Made by a program: the position numbers and the translations under genes
Source of the DNA: DASXHD01 sp036488725
GTDB lineage: Bacteria > Myxococcota_A > Polyangia > Polyangiales > Polyangiaceae
DNA length: 64,000 bases
Direction of reading: 5' to 3'
Assembly (NCBI GenBank): GCA_036488725.1
Contig: DASXHD010000016.1
Location: 1-64,000 of the forward strand
Shown: one piece after another, positions 24,204-32,580 of the stretch
Layout of the letters: each line of letters begins with the position of its first letter
Numbering within the stretch: position 1 is the first letter of the stretch
Notes under the pieces: model-generated
The model's database searches: none
The model's input: only the letters and a program-made list of their open reading frames with translations
Told to the model about the DNA's origin: nothing

Positions 24204-25825
24204 TGCGCACCCTCCGAAAGCTCCTTCCCGCAGGCGCAGTTCTACTCTTCGTCGCGCCAGCCGCGGCGAGCAACGTCACGGAGTTTCCGGACAACGGCTC
24301 CGAGCAGATGGGCCGCGGCGGCGCGTGGGTCGCGCGCGCGAGCGATCCGCTCGCGACGATGTACAACCCCGCCGGCCTCGCCGGTCAGCCGACCAAGCTC
24401 ACGCTGCAAGTGAACTTGCCGCTCTCGCAGACGTGCTTCCACCGCATGCGCGACCCGAACGACACGACGACCGACACGGCGCTCACGACCACCGACGGTC
24501 AAGGCCGCGCGTTTTATCCGAACGTGTGCAACGACCTCGGGACGTTCCCGGTGCCGTCGCTCGGCCTCACGATTCGCGCGACGAAGCGATTCGGCATCGG
24601 CATCTTGCTCACCGCGCCGAGCGGCGCCGCCGCGCAAGCGTGGCCGGAGTTTTCGCAAACGCCGACGGGCACGACGTACCCGGCGCCCGAGCGTTATCTC
24701 GCGACGTACACGAACGCGTTTTTTCTCTCGCCGACGATCGGCGTCGGCTGGGAGCCGGTCGACCATCTGCGTTTCGGCGCGAGCTTCGTGGCGGGCCTCG
24801 CGAACGCGACGTTCAGCAACGGCTCGATGGGCAACAACACCGCGAGCCCCGATCCGCGCACCAACGATCTCAAGGCGACGCTCTCGACCGCGACCGTGTT
24901 CGTTCCGGGCTTCACCGTCGGCGCTTTGTGGAGCGCGACGAAGACGTTCGACGTCGCCGCTTGGTACAAATGGAGCGCGCCGGTCGACGCGAGCGCCGAC
25001 GTGAAGACGTTCGCCGGCTACTACGCGCTCGGCGGTCCCGACGTCGCCGGCAACAGCGCGACGCCGTGCGCGAGCGGCCCGCCCGTCTGCGGCCCCGGCC
25101 TCGGCCACGTGAAGCTCGCGATCCCGATGGAGGCCAAGCTCGGCTTCCGCTTCCACAAGCCGCGCGCCGACATGGCGCTCGAAGAGCACCGCCGCGATCC
25201 TATGGCGCAAGACGTTTGGGACGCCGAGCTCGACCTCACGTGGGCGAACGACAGCGCGCTCGACGCGCTCCACATTTCGTTCCCCGCCGATTCCTCGGGC
25301 GCCGGGACCATCCCGGTGCCGGGCGCCGCCGGCGGTACCGTTCCGCCGAACGCCGACGTCCCGCACAACTACAACGACGTCCTCGGCGTCCGACTCGGCG
25401 GCGAGGTCAACGCCATCCCCAACAAGCTCGCCATCCGAGCTGGAGCGTTCTTCGAGAGCCAAGCCGCGCCATCCTCGAACGGCCAAAACCCGACGATGGC
25501 GACCGACTTCGCTGCCGGCGCGCGCGTCGGCCTCGCGCTCGGCGCGACCTTGCGCATCCCGCTCAAAAAAGACGCCCCTCCGACCGAAGGCGGCGCGATC
25601 GAATTCAGCGCAGGCTACATGCACATGTTCATGTTCGACTTGAACAACGACGGCAGCGCCGGCGGCATCCGAGCTTTGGCAGGCACCGCTTGCCAGAGCG
25701 GCTCGCCGACGAACGGCACCTGCGGCGACGGCACCCCCGCCTTCCGCAGCTCCTGGTTCGCGAACTTGGGAACGGTTTCTTCGTCGCTCGACGTCATCAA
25801 CGTCGGCGCCTCGTATCGATTCTGA
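24203..25825 (+). CDS. OmpP1/FadL-family outer membrane porin
   Basis: A 540-aa outer-membrane beta-barrel protein of the FadL/OmpP1/TodX family, which takes up hydrophobic compounds across the outer membrane. The signal peptide ends APAAASN. Directly after it comes the family hallmark (MGRGGAWVARASDPLATMYNPAGLA), the N-terminal plug segment with the NPAGL motif. Alternating aromatic/hydrophobic barrel strands follow to a C-terminal aromatic residue (GASYRF), as needed for barrel assembly. It is longer than E. coli FadL because of loops around residues 260-350. It is coupled to the gene upstream by a one-base overlap. The substrate is unknown. Confidence 0.9.
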   Translation: MRTLRKLLPAGAVLLFVAPAAASNVTEFPDNGSEQMGRGGAWVARASDPLATMYNPAGLAGQPTKLTLQVNLPLSQTCFHRMRDPNDTTTDTALTTTDGQGRAFYPNVCNDLGTFPVPSLGLTIRATKRFGIGILLTAPSGAAAQAWPEFSQTPTGTTYPAPERYLATYTNAFFLSPTIGVGWEPVDHLRFGASFVAGLANATFSNGSMGNNTASPDPRTNDLKATLSTATVFVPGFTVGALWSATKTFDVAAWYKWSAPVDASADVKTFAGYYALGGPDVAGNSATPCASGPPVCGPGLGHVKLAIPMEAKLGFRFHKPRADMALEEHRRDPMAQDVWDAELDLTWANDSALDALHISFPADSSGAGTIPVPGAAGGTVPPNADVPHNYNDVLGVRLGGEVNAIPNKLAIRAGAFFESQAAPSSNGQNPTMATDFAAGARVGLALGATLRIPLKKDAPPTEGGAIEFSAGYMHMFMFDLNNDGSAGGIRALAGTACQSGSPTNGTCGDGTPAFRSSWFANLGTVSSSLDVINVGASYRF

Positions 25826-25840
25826 AGAGGAAGCAAAAAA

Positions 25841-26797
25841 ATGGCAGAGCCGCGCAACGTCATCATCATCGGCTCCGGCCCCGCCGGACACACCGCGGCC
25901 ATCTACGCCGCGCGCGCCAACATGAAGCCGCTCATGTTCGAGGGCCTCGTCAAAGGAGGCATCCCGGGCGGCCAGCTCATGATTACGAACGACGTCGAAA
26001 ACTACCCGGGCTTCCCGAGCAAGATCGCCGGGCCCGAGCTCATGGCGGCGTTTCGCGATCAATCGATCAACCAAGGCGTCGAGGTCGTCTCCGAGGACGT
26101 GAACAAAGTCGATCTCCGCGAGCGCCCGTTCCGCGTCTGGGCCGGCGACGACCACGTCGTCCACACCGCGAAGTCCGTCATCATCGCGACCGGCGCGCAA
26201 GCGCGCTGGCTCGGCCTCGAGAGCGAGCACGCGCTCAAGGGCAAAGGCGTGTCGGCGTGCGCGGTCTGCGACGGCGCGTTCTTCCGCAACGAAGACGTCA
26301 TGGTCGTCGGCGGCGGCGACACCGCGATGGAAGAATCGATGTACCTCTCGGGTCTCGCCAAGACCGTCACGCTCGTCCACCGCCGCGAAGAGTTCCGTGC
26401 GAGCAAGACGATGCAAGACCGCGTCTTCAAGAACCCAAAAATACGTGTAGTCTACAACTCGATCGTCGACGAAGTGCAGGGCATCGCGGCCGGCGAGGTC
26501 ACCGGCGCGAAGCTCCGCAACATGAAGACCAATGCGACCGAGGTCGTGCCGGTGAAAGGCTTCTTCGTCGCCATCGGCCACACGCCGAACACCGATCTCT
26601 TCAAAGACTTCCTCGAGCTCCACGACAACGGCTACATCAAGACCAAGCCGGGCACCGCGCAGACGAGCATTCCCGGCGTGTTCGCCGCGGGCGACGTGCA
26701 AGACTTCGTCTACCGACAGGCCGTGACCGCCGCGGGCTCTGGATGCATGGCGGCGCTCGAAGCGGAGCGGTGGCTCGCGATGCAAGGCGACCACTGA
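25841..26797 (+). CDS. trxB: Thioredoxin reductase (NADPH)
   Basis: A 318-aa low-molecular-weight thioredoxin reductase that passes electrons from NADPH through FAD and a CxxC disulphide to thioredoxin. Motifs are an N-terminal FAD site GSGPAGHTAA (about residues 11-20), the redox pair ACAVCDGAFF (about 143-152), an NADPH site GGGDTAMEE, and the C-terminal FAD segment GVFAAGDVQD. Length is typical (310-325). RBS AGAGGAAG lies 8-15 bases before the ATG. A TGTAGTCTACA inverted repeat lies inside the gene at 26446-26456. Confidence 0.96.
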   Translation: MAEPRNVIIIGSGPAGHTAAIYAARANMKPLMFEGLVKGGIPGGQLMITNDVENYPGFPSKIAGPELMAAFRDQSINQGVEVVSEDVNKVDLRERPFRVWAGDDHVVHTAKSVIIATGAQARWLGLESEHALKGKGVSACAVCDGAFFRNEDVMVVGGGDTAMEESMYLSGLAKTVTLVHRREEFRASKTMQDRVFKNPKIRVVYNSIVDEVQGIAAGEVTGAKLRNMKTNATEVVPVKGFFVAIGHTPNTDLFKDFLELHDNGYIKTKPGTAQTSIPGVFAAGDVQDFVYRQAVTAAGSGCMAALEAERWLAMQGDH

Positions 26798-26829
26798 GCC
26801 CAGACGAGATACTCTCGCGTCCCGAAGCC

Positions 26830-27324
26830 GTGTCCGCCCAAGCGACTCAACACACCGTCACCGAGCGCGAGGATCAGCTCGCGCGCGTGCCGTTTTTCGA
26901 CGGTCTCACGCGCGAATCGCTGACGCTCATCGCGCAAGTGACGACCGAAGAAGCGCACGGCCTCGGCACCAAAATTTTCGGTTACGGCGATCCAGGCGAC
27001 AAGCTCTTCATCATCCTCGAAGGCAAAGTGCGCATCTCGCGCGAGGTCTCGGGCATGGGCGAAGAGGCGCTCGCCGTGCTCGGACAGGGCGAGGTCTTCG
27101 GCGAAATGTCGCTCCTCGACGACTCGCCGCGCTCGGCCGACGCGCGCGCGCACGAGCGATGCCGCCTGCTCGTCATCACGAAAGACGCGTTCGACGATCT
27201 TCTCTTCCTCCACAAAGATCTGGCCTACGAGGTTCTATGGAGCTGCGTGCGGATGCTCTCGACCCGCTTGCGCGAGATGAACGACAAGCTCGCGTTTCTT
27301 TCGACCAGCAACAAATTCGAATGA
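26830..27324 (+). CDS. Cyclic nucleotide-binding domain protein (stand-alone)
   Basis: A 164-aa protein; GTG 26830 is the best start between trxB and the domain. It is essentially a single cyclic-nucleotide-binding fold: FFDGLTRESLTLIAQ, then GDPGDKLFIILEGKVRISRE, and the phosphate-binding cassette FGEMSLLDDSPRSADARA, which keeps the Arg needed for cAMP/cGMP phosphate contact. There is no helix-turn-helix afterwards, so it is not a CRP-type regulator. The C-terminal helix (VRMLSTRLREMNDKLAFL) may dimerise. It is coupled to the haem lipoprotein downstream by ATGA. The ligand is unproven. Confidence 0.85.
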   Translation: MSAQATQHTVTEREDQLARVPFFDGLTRESLTLIAQVTTEEAHGLGTKIFGYGDPGDKLFIILEGKVRISREVSGMGEEALAVLGQGEVFGEMSLLDDSPRSADARAHERCRLLVITKDAFDDLLFLHKDLAYEVLWSCVRMLSTRLREMNDKLAFLSTSNKFE

Positions 27325-27920
27325 GGTGGCTCGCGCTCGTGCTGGTCGTGGCCGCGTGCGGCGGCGCGAAGCCGAGCGGGCCCGCGACGCCCGCGACGCC
27401 GGCGCCGATCCTCATGCGCGGACCGACCGCGACGGGCATGACCGCGGAGCTCGGCGCGATCGGCCTCGACCCGAAGGATCTGCCGCCGCTCGGCAAGCTC
27501 CCGCCCGAGCAGCTCCGGAAAGTGATGCCGCTTTTCGCCAAATCGCTCGGCACGAAATGCGAGGGCTGTCACGCGTCGAGCTTCGACGTGCGCACGCCGC
27601 AGATGAACGTCGCCGAGCAGATGTGGGATCACTTCTCGCGCCAGCTCACGACGAAAGAAGGCGCGCCGCTCTTCTGCGACTCGTGTCACCACGGCGCCAC
27701 GAAAATCCTCGACCGCGCGAGCGACGACAAAGTCTTCGTGTGGATGGACGAAAACTACGTCGCCAAGCTCGCGCGAAAGCCTGGCGTCGAAGCGCCCGGC
27801 AAAGACCACGCGTGCCCCACCTGCCACGGCGAGCCCGGCGAGATGAAGTTCATCCACATTTGGGCCGAGGGAAAACCTTTCCCCAAAAACTCAACCGACA
27901 CTCCACAGGTTTCTAGGTGA
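27321..27920 (+). CDS. Multihaem c-type cytochrome lipoprotein (three CxxCH)
   Basis: A 199-aa exported lipoprotein starting with a four-base overlap on the CNB gene. The lipobox is VVAAC (Cys13). Three CxxCH haem c motifs are visible: CEGCH (about residues 79-83), CDSCHH (about 119-123) and CPTCHG (about 165-169). The region between the first two carries QMWDHFSRQLTTK. Haem c proteins carry electrons in the periplasm; here the protein would be membrane-anchored on the outside. It belongs to a run trxB - CNB - cytochrome, suggesting redox signalling, but this is context only. It is not a full cytochrome c fold that I can name. Confidence 0.85.
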   Translation: MRWLALVLVVAACGGAKPSGPATPATPAPILMRGPTATGMTAELGAIGLDPKDLPPLGKLPPEQLRKVMPLFAKSLGTKCEGCHASSFDVRTPQMNVAEQMWDHFSRQLTTKEGAPLFCDSCHHGATKILDRASDDKVFVWMDENYVAKLARKPGVEAPGKDHACPTCHGEPGEMKFIHIWAEGKPFPKNSTDTPQVSR

Positions 27921-27924
27921 AATG

Positions 27925-27953
27925 TTGACGCCGTGACGCGCGTTCAGTAGCCT
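27925..27953 (+). promoter_or_regulatory. lexA promoter with candidate LexA operator
   Basis: TTGACG (27925-27930) and TAGCCT (27948-27953) have an ideal 17-base spacing, and the -10 ends 10 bases before the lexA ATG. The element ending in GTTCAG (27942-27947) lies against the -10. It partly matches the Myxococcus xanthus LexA motif as I remember it (CTRHAMRYBYGTTCAGS; about 13 of 17). Autorepression is the inference. Confidence 0.6.
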
Positions 27954-27963
27954 TGCAGGCGCC

Positions 27964-28659
27964 ATGCAAGGGCTCACCCACCGCCAGCAGATGGTCTTGG
28001 ACTTCATTCGTGAATCGATCGCCGATCGCGGCTACCCGCCGACGCTCCGCGAGATCGGCGCACGGATGGGCATTCGCTCGACCAACGGAGTGAACGACCA
28101 CCTGCGCGCGCTCGAGCGCAAAGGCTACTTGAAGCGCGAGGACATGAAGTCGCGCGCGCTCCGTCCGACCAGCGTGCAGCTCCCGCTGCCCGTCTCGTCG
28201 ATGGGCGGCGAGCCTTCGAACAACGTCCACCGCATTCACGGCGACGCGGCGCACGCGGGCGACGAGGACCTCATCGAGATCCCCATCGTCGGTCGCGTCG
28301 CGGCGGGCGCGCCCATCCTCGCCGACGAGTCGATCGTCGACACGGTTCGCATCGACCGCGGCCTCGTACGCGGCGGCCGCGACGTCTTCGGTTTGCGCGT
28401 CCAAGGCGACTCGATGATCGACGCAGGCATCTTGAGCGGCGACTACATCTTCGTTCGCAAGCAGCTCACCGCGAGCAAAGGCGACATCGTCGTCGCGCTC
28501 ATCGGCGACGAAGCGACGGTGAAGTACTACCACCCGGAGCGCGATTACGTGCGCTTCCAGCCGGCGAACAAGACGATGGCGCCGATCCTCGTGCGCGCCG
28601 TCGACTTCAAAGCGACGATGCTCCTCGGCGTCGTCATCGGGCTTTACCGAAAGATCTAA
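27964..28659 (+). CDS. lexA: LexA repressor of the SOS response
   Basis: A 231-aa LexA. The N-terminal winged helix-turn-helix is LTHRQQMVLDFIRESIADRG and YPPTLREIGARMGI. The linker is longer than in E. coli (about residues 70-105). The self-cleavage site Ala114-Gly115 sits in VAAGAPIL. The catalytic Ser150 (VQGDSMIDAGI) and Lys187 (EATVKYYH) are intact. RecA filaments would trigger cleavage after DNA damage. The promoter contains a GTTCAG-type LexA-like box just before the -10. No recA gene is in the window. The gene is followed, via its own TAGCGT-type signal, by a lipoprotein. Confidence 0.97.
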   Translation: MQGLTHRQQMVLDFIRESIADRGYPPTLREIGARMGIRSTNGVNDHLRALERKGYLKREDMKSRALRPTSVQLPLPVSSMGGEPSNNVHRIHGDAAHAGDEDLIEIPIVGRVAAGAPILADESIVDTVRIDRGLVRGGRDVFGLRVQGDSMIDAGILSGDYIFVRKQLTASKGDIVVALIGDEATVKYYHPERDYVRFQPANKTMAPILVRAVDFKATMLLGVVIGLYRKI

Positions 28660-28665
28660 CGGCTG

Positions 28666-28671
28666 TAGCGT
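28666..28671 (+). promoter_or_regulatory. Candidate -10 of the DUF4398-like gene
   Basis: TAGCGT lies 7 bases before the ATG at 28679, consistent with a leaderless start. Confidence 0.35.
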
Positions 28672-28678
28672 CAGCCAC

Positions 28679-28975
28679 ATGTTGCGTTTCGCGGCGCTGG
28701 GGCTCGCGATGGCTTCGATGACGGGCTGCGGCGGCACGCTCTACGCGATCAACGCGTCGAGCGCGAGCTCGCGCCTCGAAGAGGCGAAGGAGCTCGGCGC
28801 CGAGCAGCTTGCGCCGTACGAGTACTACTACGCGAAGGCGCATCTCGAGCAGGCGCAGATCGACTCGCAAGAGGCGAGCTACTCGGACGCGATCAACTAC
28901 GCCGAGACGGCGGAAGAATACGCGGACAAAGCGGTGAACTTGTCGAAGGCGGCGCGCAGGGCTTCGGGTCGATGA
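28679..28975 (+). CDS. DUF4398-type small lipoprotein
   Basis: A 98-aa lipoprotein. The lipobox is SMTGC (Cys17). The remainder is one long helical hairpin (SRLEEAKELGAEQLAPYEYYYAKAHLEQA and the continuing YSDAINYAETAEEYADKAVN). The 'APYEYYYAKAHLEQA' pattern matches DUF4398 lipoproteins, which are usually encoded directly before OmpA-type proteins, exactly as here. It overlaps the OmpA-type start by four bases (ATGA). It is probably a periplasmic partner anchoring the OmpA protein to the outer membrane. Confidence 0.88.
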   Translation: MLRFAALGLAMASMTGCGGTLYAINASSASSRLEEAKELGAEQLAPYEYYYAKAHLEQAQIDSQEASYSDAINYAETAEEYADKAVNLSKAARRASGR

Positions 28976-30084
28976 ACCGATTCGGCCGGGTCGTCGTCGT
29001 TTTGATCGCGCCGCTCCTCGCGAGCGCGTGCGCGGCGCCGGCGGCGCTCCAAGGTCGCATCGACGGGCTCTCGGCGATCGCCGACAACGCCGAAAAGAAC
29101 GGCGCGATGAAGTGCGCACCGCGCGAGCTCGCGCTCGCACGCTCGCACCTCGAGTTCGCGAAGAACGAGCTCGATCAGGGCGAGTACGGCAACGCGGCCG
29201 AGCACGTCGACATCGCCGCGCCGAACGCGCGTGCCGCGCTCGCCAACAGCCCGCCGGACCGCTGCGCGCCGCGCGGCTTCATGACGCCGCGCGTGGGTGA
29301 CAAAGACGGCGACGGAATCCCGGACAACGTCGACAAGTGTCCGAACGATCCCGAGAACTACAACGGCTATCAAGACGAAGACGGTTGTCCCGACGATCCG
29401 GACACCGACGGCGATGGCATCCCGGATTCGAAAGACCAATGCGTCATGGAGCCGGAGGACAAAGACGGCTACCTCGACGACGACGGCTGCCCCGATCTCG
29501 ACAACGACGCCGACGGCATCCCCGACGCGATCGACAAGTGCCCCGACAAGCCCGAAGACTTCGACGGCTTCGAAGACCAAGACGGTTGCCCCGATCCGGA
29601 CAACGACGGCGACACCGTGCTCGACGTCGACGACATGTGCCCGAACACGCCGGGCGTCGTCGGCGGCGACAAGCCGGGCTGCCCGAAGAAGAACATGCTC
29701 GTCGTGGTCACGGCCAAAGAGATCCGGATCACGCAGCAGATTCAATTCGAGTTCAACAAGTCGAAGATCAAGGGCGACGTGTCGTTCAAGATCCTCGATC
29801 AGATCGTGAAGGTTCTTCAGGACAACCCGAAGATCACCCTCGAGGTCCAAGGCCACACCGACAACGTCGGAAGCGCCGCGTACAACAAGCAGCTCTCGCA
29901 GGATCGCGCCGACTCGGTGCGTGCGTATCTCGTTGCGCATGGCATCGACCCGTCGCGTCTCATCTCGAAGGGCTACGGCATGGACAAACCGCTCGTTCCG
30001 AACAACTCGGTCGCCAATCGCGCCCTCAATCGACGCGTGCAATTCATTCGAACGGAGTCGACGGGTTCTTCGACTCAGCCTTGA
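28972..30084 (+). CDS. OmpA-family lipoprotein with thrombospondin type-3 repeats
   Basis: A 370-aa outer-membrane lipoprotein. The lipobox is LLASAC (Cys20). Residues about 25-100 repeat the DUF4398-like helical hairpin of its upstream neighbour. Residues about 105-230 are tandem calcium-binding thrombospondin type-3 repeats (DKDGDGIPDNVDKCP, DTDGDGIPDSKDQC, DNDADGIPDAIDKC). Residues about 250-360 form an OmpA C-terminal peptidoglycan-binding domain with the diagnostic VQGHTDNVGSAAYNKQLSQ and NRALNRRVQF. It ties the outer membrane to peptidoglycan. It is translationally coupled to the DUF4398 lipoprotein. Confidence 0.95.
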   Translation: MNRFGRVVVVLIAPLLASACAAPAALQGRIDGLSAIADNAEKNGAMKCAPRELALARSHLEFAKNELDQGEYGNAAEHVDIAAPNARAALANSPPDRCAPRGFMTPRVGDKDGDGIPDNVDKCPNDPENYNGYQDEDGCPDDPDTDGDGIPDSKDQCVMEPEDKDGYLDDDGCPDLDNDADGIPDAIDKCPDKPEDFDGFEDQDGCPDPDNDGDTVLDVDDMCPNTPGVVGGDKPGCPKKNMLVVVTAKEIRITQQIQFEFNKSKIKGDVSFKILDQIVKVLQDNPKITLEVQGHTDNVGSAAYNKQLSQDRADSVRAYLVAHGIDPSRLISKGYGMDKPLVPNNSVANRALNRRVQFIRTESTGSSTQP

Positions 30085-30152
30085 GATTTGTAGTAGGGTT
30101 GCGCCGCCGCTCGACGGACCCGCCGTAAGCGGGACGTCGGAAACGGTGACGA

Positions 30153-30159
30153 CAGGGAG
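30153..30159 (+). promoter_or_regulatory. Ribosome binding site deciding GTG start at 30167
   Basis: AGGGAGA lies 7 bases before GTG 30167, which gives a signal peptide. No ATG is available near the leader, and an in-frame GTG at 30146 lacks this spacing. Confidence 0.5.
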
Positions 30160-30166
30160 AATCGCC

Positions 30167-32050
30167 GTGCAACCCCGACTGCATCGCCGTCTCATTTGGG
30201 CCGTTTTCGCGCTTGCCGCGTTGGTATGTCTTGCGCCGTCGCGCGCGGCGTACGCCGATGCGGGGACCGAGAAGAAAGCGACCGACCTTCAAAACAAGGC
30301 GATGAACGACGACTACCTCGTCAACGTCAACGCGCAGGCGGCCGAGCGAAAGCTGAAACAAGCGATTGGTCTGTGCGGCACGAACAAGTGCAACGACAAG
30401 CTCCGCGCCGCGCTTCACCGTGACCTCGCGACCGTGCTCGCCGGCGCCGGCGGCGCGGCCCGCAAGCAAGACGCCGTCAACGAGTTCACCGAAGCGCTGC
30501 AGCTCGATGCGTCGACGACGCCGAACGCGGACCTTCGAACGAAAGACATCGACGCCGCGTTCGCCGAAGCGAAGAAGCAAGCCGGCGGCAGCGGAAACGG
30601 AAACGGCAACCCGAACGGAAACGGGAACGGCAACGGAAACGGCAATGGCAACGGCAATGGCAACGGCGGCAGCACCGGTCAGCCGCAGGCCAACGACATT
30701 TCGCATACGCCGCCCGACGAGCAGACCGTTCGCACGCCGCTCCCGATTTACGTCGAGTACACCGGCAGCGACACGGTCAAGAAGATCGTCCTTCGTTACA
30801 AAGGCCTCGGGATGGGCGAGTTCAAAGCCCTCGAGCTCAAGAAGATGGGCTCGGGCTACGGCGGCGAAGTGCCGTGCACCGACGTCATCCAGGGCGACTT
30901 CAAATACTTCATTCAGGTCTTCAACACCGACGGCGACAACGTCGCGGGGGGCGGCAGCAAGAACAGCCCGTACGTCGTGAAGATCAAAAAAGAGATCTCC
31001 GGCGAGCCGCTGCACCTGCCGAATCAGCCGCCGCCGAAGGCGTGCGCCGACATCAGCGATTGCCCCGAAGGGCCCGCCGGCGCGGCGTGCCGGGCGAAAG
31101 CGGGCGGCGGCGGCGCGACGCTGAAGGGCGCGGGCGCCGAATGCGAAGGCGACGACGAGTGCCAGAGCGGCTCCTGCACCGACGGGGCCTGCACCACGCC
31201 GCAGAAAAAGAACGCCGGCGAGGACTGCGAGAACGACAGCGATTGCAGCTCCGGCACGTGCAAGGCGGGCGCGACCGAAGACGAGGGGAAGAAGTGCGCG
31301 GCGTCGAGCTCCAAAGCGCCGAGGGTCTTCATCGGGCTGACGGTCGGCTACGACCTCACGATCGTGCCGGGCGCCAACAGCGTCTGTCAGGTCGACGCGA
31401 GCACCGGCGCGCAGTCGAGCGGCTACGGCTGCTACGACACGACACTCGGCGCCGACTATCCGTTCAACGGCGATGAAGACAAGTTCGGCAGCACGCCGGG
31501 CGCCGGATCGATCACCGGCGGCATCGCGCCGGGCAACTTGCGTCTCGCGCTGACGTTCGATTACGCAGTCACGCCGAGCATCCTCATCGGCCTCAAGGCG
31601 GGCGTCGCGGTGATTCACTCGCCGAGCGTGCAGAGCTTCCTCGGCGGCGGCTCACCCGTCGGGCTCTTGGTCGAGGGCCGGTTCACGTATCTGTTCGGCG
31701 GCGTCACGAAGAGCGTCGCGCCGTACATTCAGCTCGGTATCGGCGTGTCGCAGTACGACGCGGCGGTGACCGTGCCGGTGCTCGGCGGCTCGACGACGAA
31801 CAGCTCAATCAACAACGGTAACCCGACGCCGACGTCGCGTCAGTGCGGCGTCCCTGGTCACGAGACCGAGGACTGCGTTCAGGCGTGGGCGCTCGGCGGC
31901 CCGCTCTACTTCGCGCCGGCCGCGGGCGTTCGCCTCGGCTTCAACGGGGGGAAGATGGGGCTGATGCTCGGCGTGCGTCCCGTGATCGCCGTGGGCACCG
32001 CGTTCACGTTCAGCATCGAGCCGGAAATCGGCTTCCACGTCGGGTTCTGA
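30167..32050 (+). CDS. Modular exported protein: helical domain, Gly-Asn repeat, Cys modules, beta-barrel end
   Basis: A 627-aa protein starting at GTG 30167. The signal peptide (LIWAVFALAALVCLAPSRAAYA) precedes a TPR-like helical domain (AAERKLKQAIGLC, LRAALHRDLATVL, VNEFTEALQLD). A (Gly-Asn)n tract lies about residues 145-165 (DNA near 30592-30667). Then come a beta domain with HTPPDEQTVRTPLPIYVEY, two Cys modules of type CEGDDECQSGSC and CENDSDCSSGTC, and a C-terminal region of alternating strands ending IGFHVGF, as in outer-membrane barrels. It is probably an outer-membrane protein following the OmpA operon. No named family is recognised. Confidence 0.75.
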   Translation: MQPRLHRRLIWAVFALAALVCLAPSRAAYADAGTEKKATDLQNKAMNDDYLVNVNAQAAERKLKQAIGLCGTNKCNDKLRAALHRDLATVLAGAGGAARKQDAVNEFTEALQLDASTTPNADLRTKDIDAAFAEAKKQAGGSGNGNGNPNGNGNGNGNGNGNGNGNGGSTGQPQANDISHTPPDEQTVRTPLPIYVEYTGSDTVKKIVLRYKGLGMGEFKALELKKMGSGYGGEVPCTDVIQGDFKYFIQVFNTDGDNVAGGGSKNSPYVVKIKKEISGEPLHLPNQPPPKACADISDCPEGPAGAACRAKAGGGGATLKGAGAECEGDDECQSGSCTDGACTTPQKKNAGEDCENDSDCSSGTCKAGATEDEGKKCAASSSKAPRVFIGLTVGYDLTIVPGANSVCQVDASTGAQSSGYGCYDTTLGADYPFNGDEDKFGSTPGAGSITGGIAPGNLRLALTFDYAVTPSILIGLKAGVAVIHSPSVQSFLGGGSPVGLLVEGRFTYLFGGVTKSVAPYIQLGIGVSQYDAAVTVPVLGGSTTNSSINNGNPTPTSRQCGVPGHETEDCVQAWALGGPLYFAPAAGVRLGFNGGKMGLMLGVRPVIAVGTAFTFSIEPEIGFHVGF

Positions 32051-32053
32051 TCG

Positions 32054-32254
32054 TCACGACGCTCCCCGTGCGCCCTTCACGAGATCGTCGCGGACCTCGT
32101 TGATGCTCGCGCTACCGCTCCGTTTCGGGTCGCCGGCAGGACGATGCACCGGTTGCCACAGGGCGCGTAGCGCGCGGACCTCGGCGCGGAGGCGATCGAT
32201 TTCGCGTTCGAGGTTCATCTCGGTGGCGTTGAGCCAGGAAGCGACGTCGCTCAT
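32054..32254 (-). CDS. Small 66-aa protein, coiled-coil N-terminus
   Basis: Begins MSDVASWLNATEMNLEREID and continues RLRAEVRALRALWQP, an amphipathic coiled coil, then a short basic tail (HRPAGDPKRSGSASINEVRDDLV). Its ATG overlaps the stop of the gene just upstream on the minus strand by four bases (ATGA), a strong sign both are real. No family is recognised. The Leu/Arg heptads of the two small proteins suggest they bind each other. Confidence 0.6.
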   Translation of the reverse strand: MSDVASWLNATEMNLEREIDRLRAEVRALRALWQPVHRPAGDPKRSGSASINEVRDDLVKGARGAS

Positions 32255-32484
32255 GCGGCCGCTCCGTGTCGCTTCTCGAGCTCGCCGACGCGGCGCGCGA
32301 GGTCGACGTTCGCGCGGCGAACGACGTCTTCGAGGACGGCGAGACGCAGCGTGAGACGCTCCTCGGCCGCGCGCCACTTGGCGTCGGCCTTGTCGGCGGG
32401 CGGCGCGCTCGGCTCGGCGGGTTTCGACGGCGCGGCTTTGGTTTTCGATTCCGGTTTTTTCGGAGAAGGTTTCTTGGTCGGCAT
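32251..32484 (-). CDS. Small 77-aa Lys/Pro/Ala-rich coiled-coil protein
   Basis: The first 35 residues are a basic Lys/Pro/Ser/Ala stretch (MPTKKPSPKKPESKTKAAPS), like the histone H1-type tails of myxobacterial DNA-binding proteins. The rest is a heptad-type helix (RAAEERLTLRLAVLEDVVRRANVDLARRV), so probably a dimer. It overlaps the 66-aa gene downstream by ATGA. It lies 96 bases after pyk on the same strand. Function is unknown. A phasin/polyhydroxyalkanoate-associated 'PhaE-like' or nucleoid role are both conceivable; I have no decisive motif. Confidence 0.6.
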   Translation of the reverse strand: MPTKKPSPKKPESKTKAAPSKPAEPSAPPADKADAKWRAAEERLTLRLAVLEDVVRRANVDLARRVGELEKRHGAAA

Positions 32485-32543
32485 GCGCAGTCGTGGAGCA
32501 CCGAGCGTGCCGCTCGAAAACGTCGAAAAAATGCGATTTCGAC

Positions 32544-32579
32544 CTGGCCAAATGGCCCGACGGCCGGCGCGCGGGCCAG
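32544..32579 (-). terminator. 36-base GC-rich hairpin element after pyk
   Basis: It starts one base after the pyk stop codon, reads CTGGCCCGCGCGCCGGCC at its 5' half and ends GGCCAG, so its ends are inverted. The same 18-base half and the same total length recur after the GST gene at 51574. It has no T-run and is probably a terminator or 3' hairpin. Confidence 0.5.
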
Positions 32580-32580
32580 A

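Noticed and set aside
24325..27324. A roughly 1000-aa plus-strand frame across the porin and trxB genes
   Set aside because: Only its last ~164 codons (the cyclic-nucleotide-binding protein) are real; the rest is a frame shadow rich in Arg.
30592..30667. Gly-Asn coding repeat as a separate mobile element
   Set aside because: It is a low-complexity linker in the reading frame of the protein at 30167.
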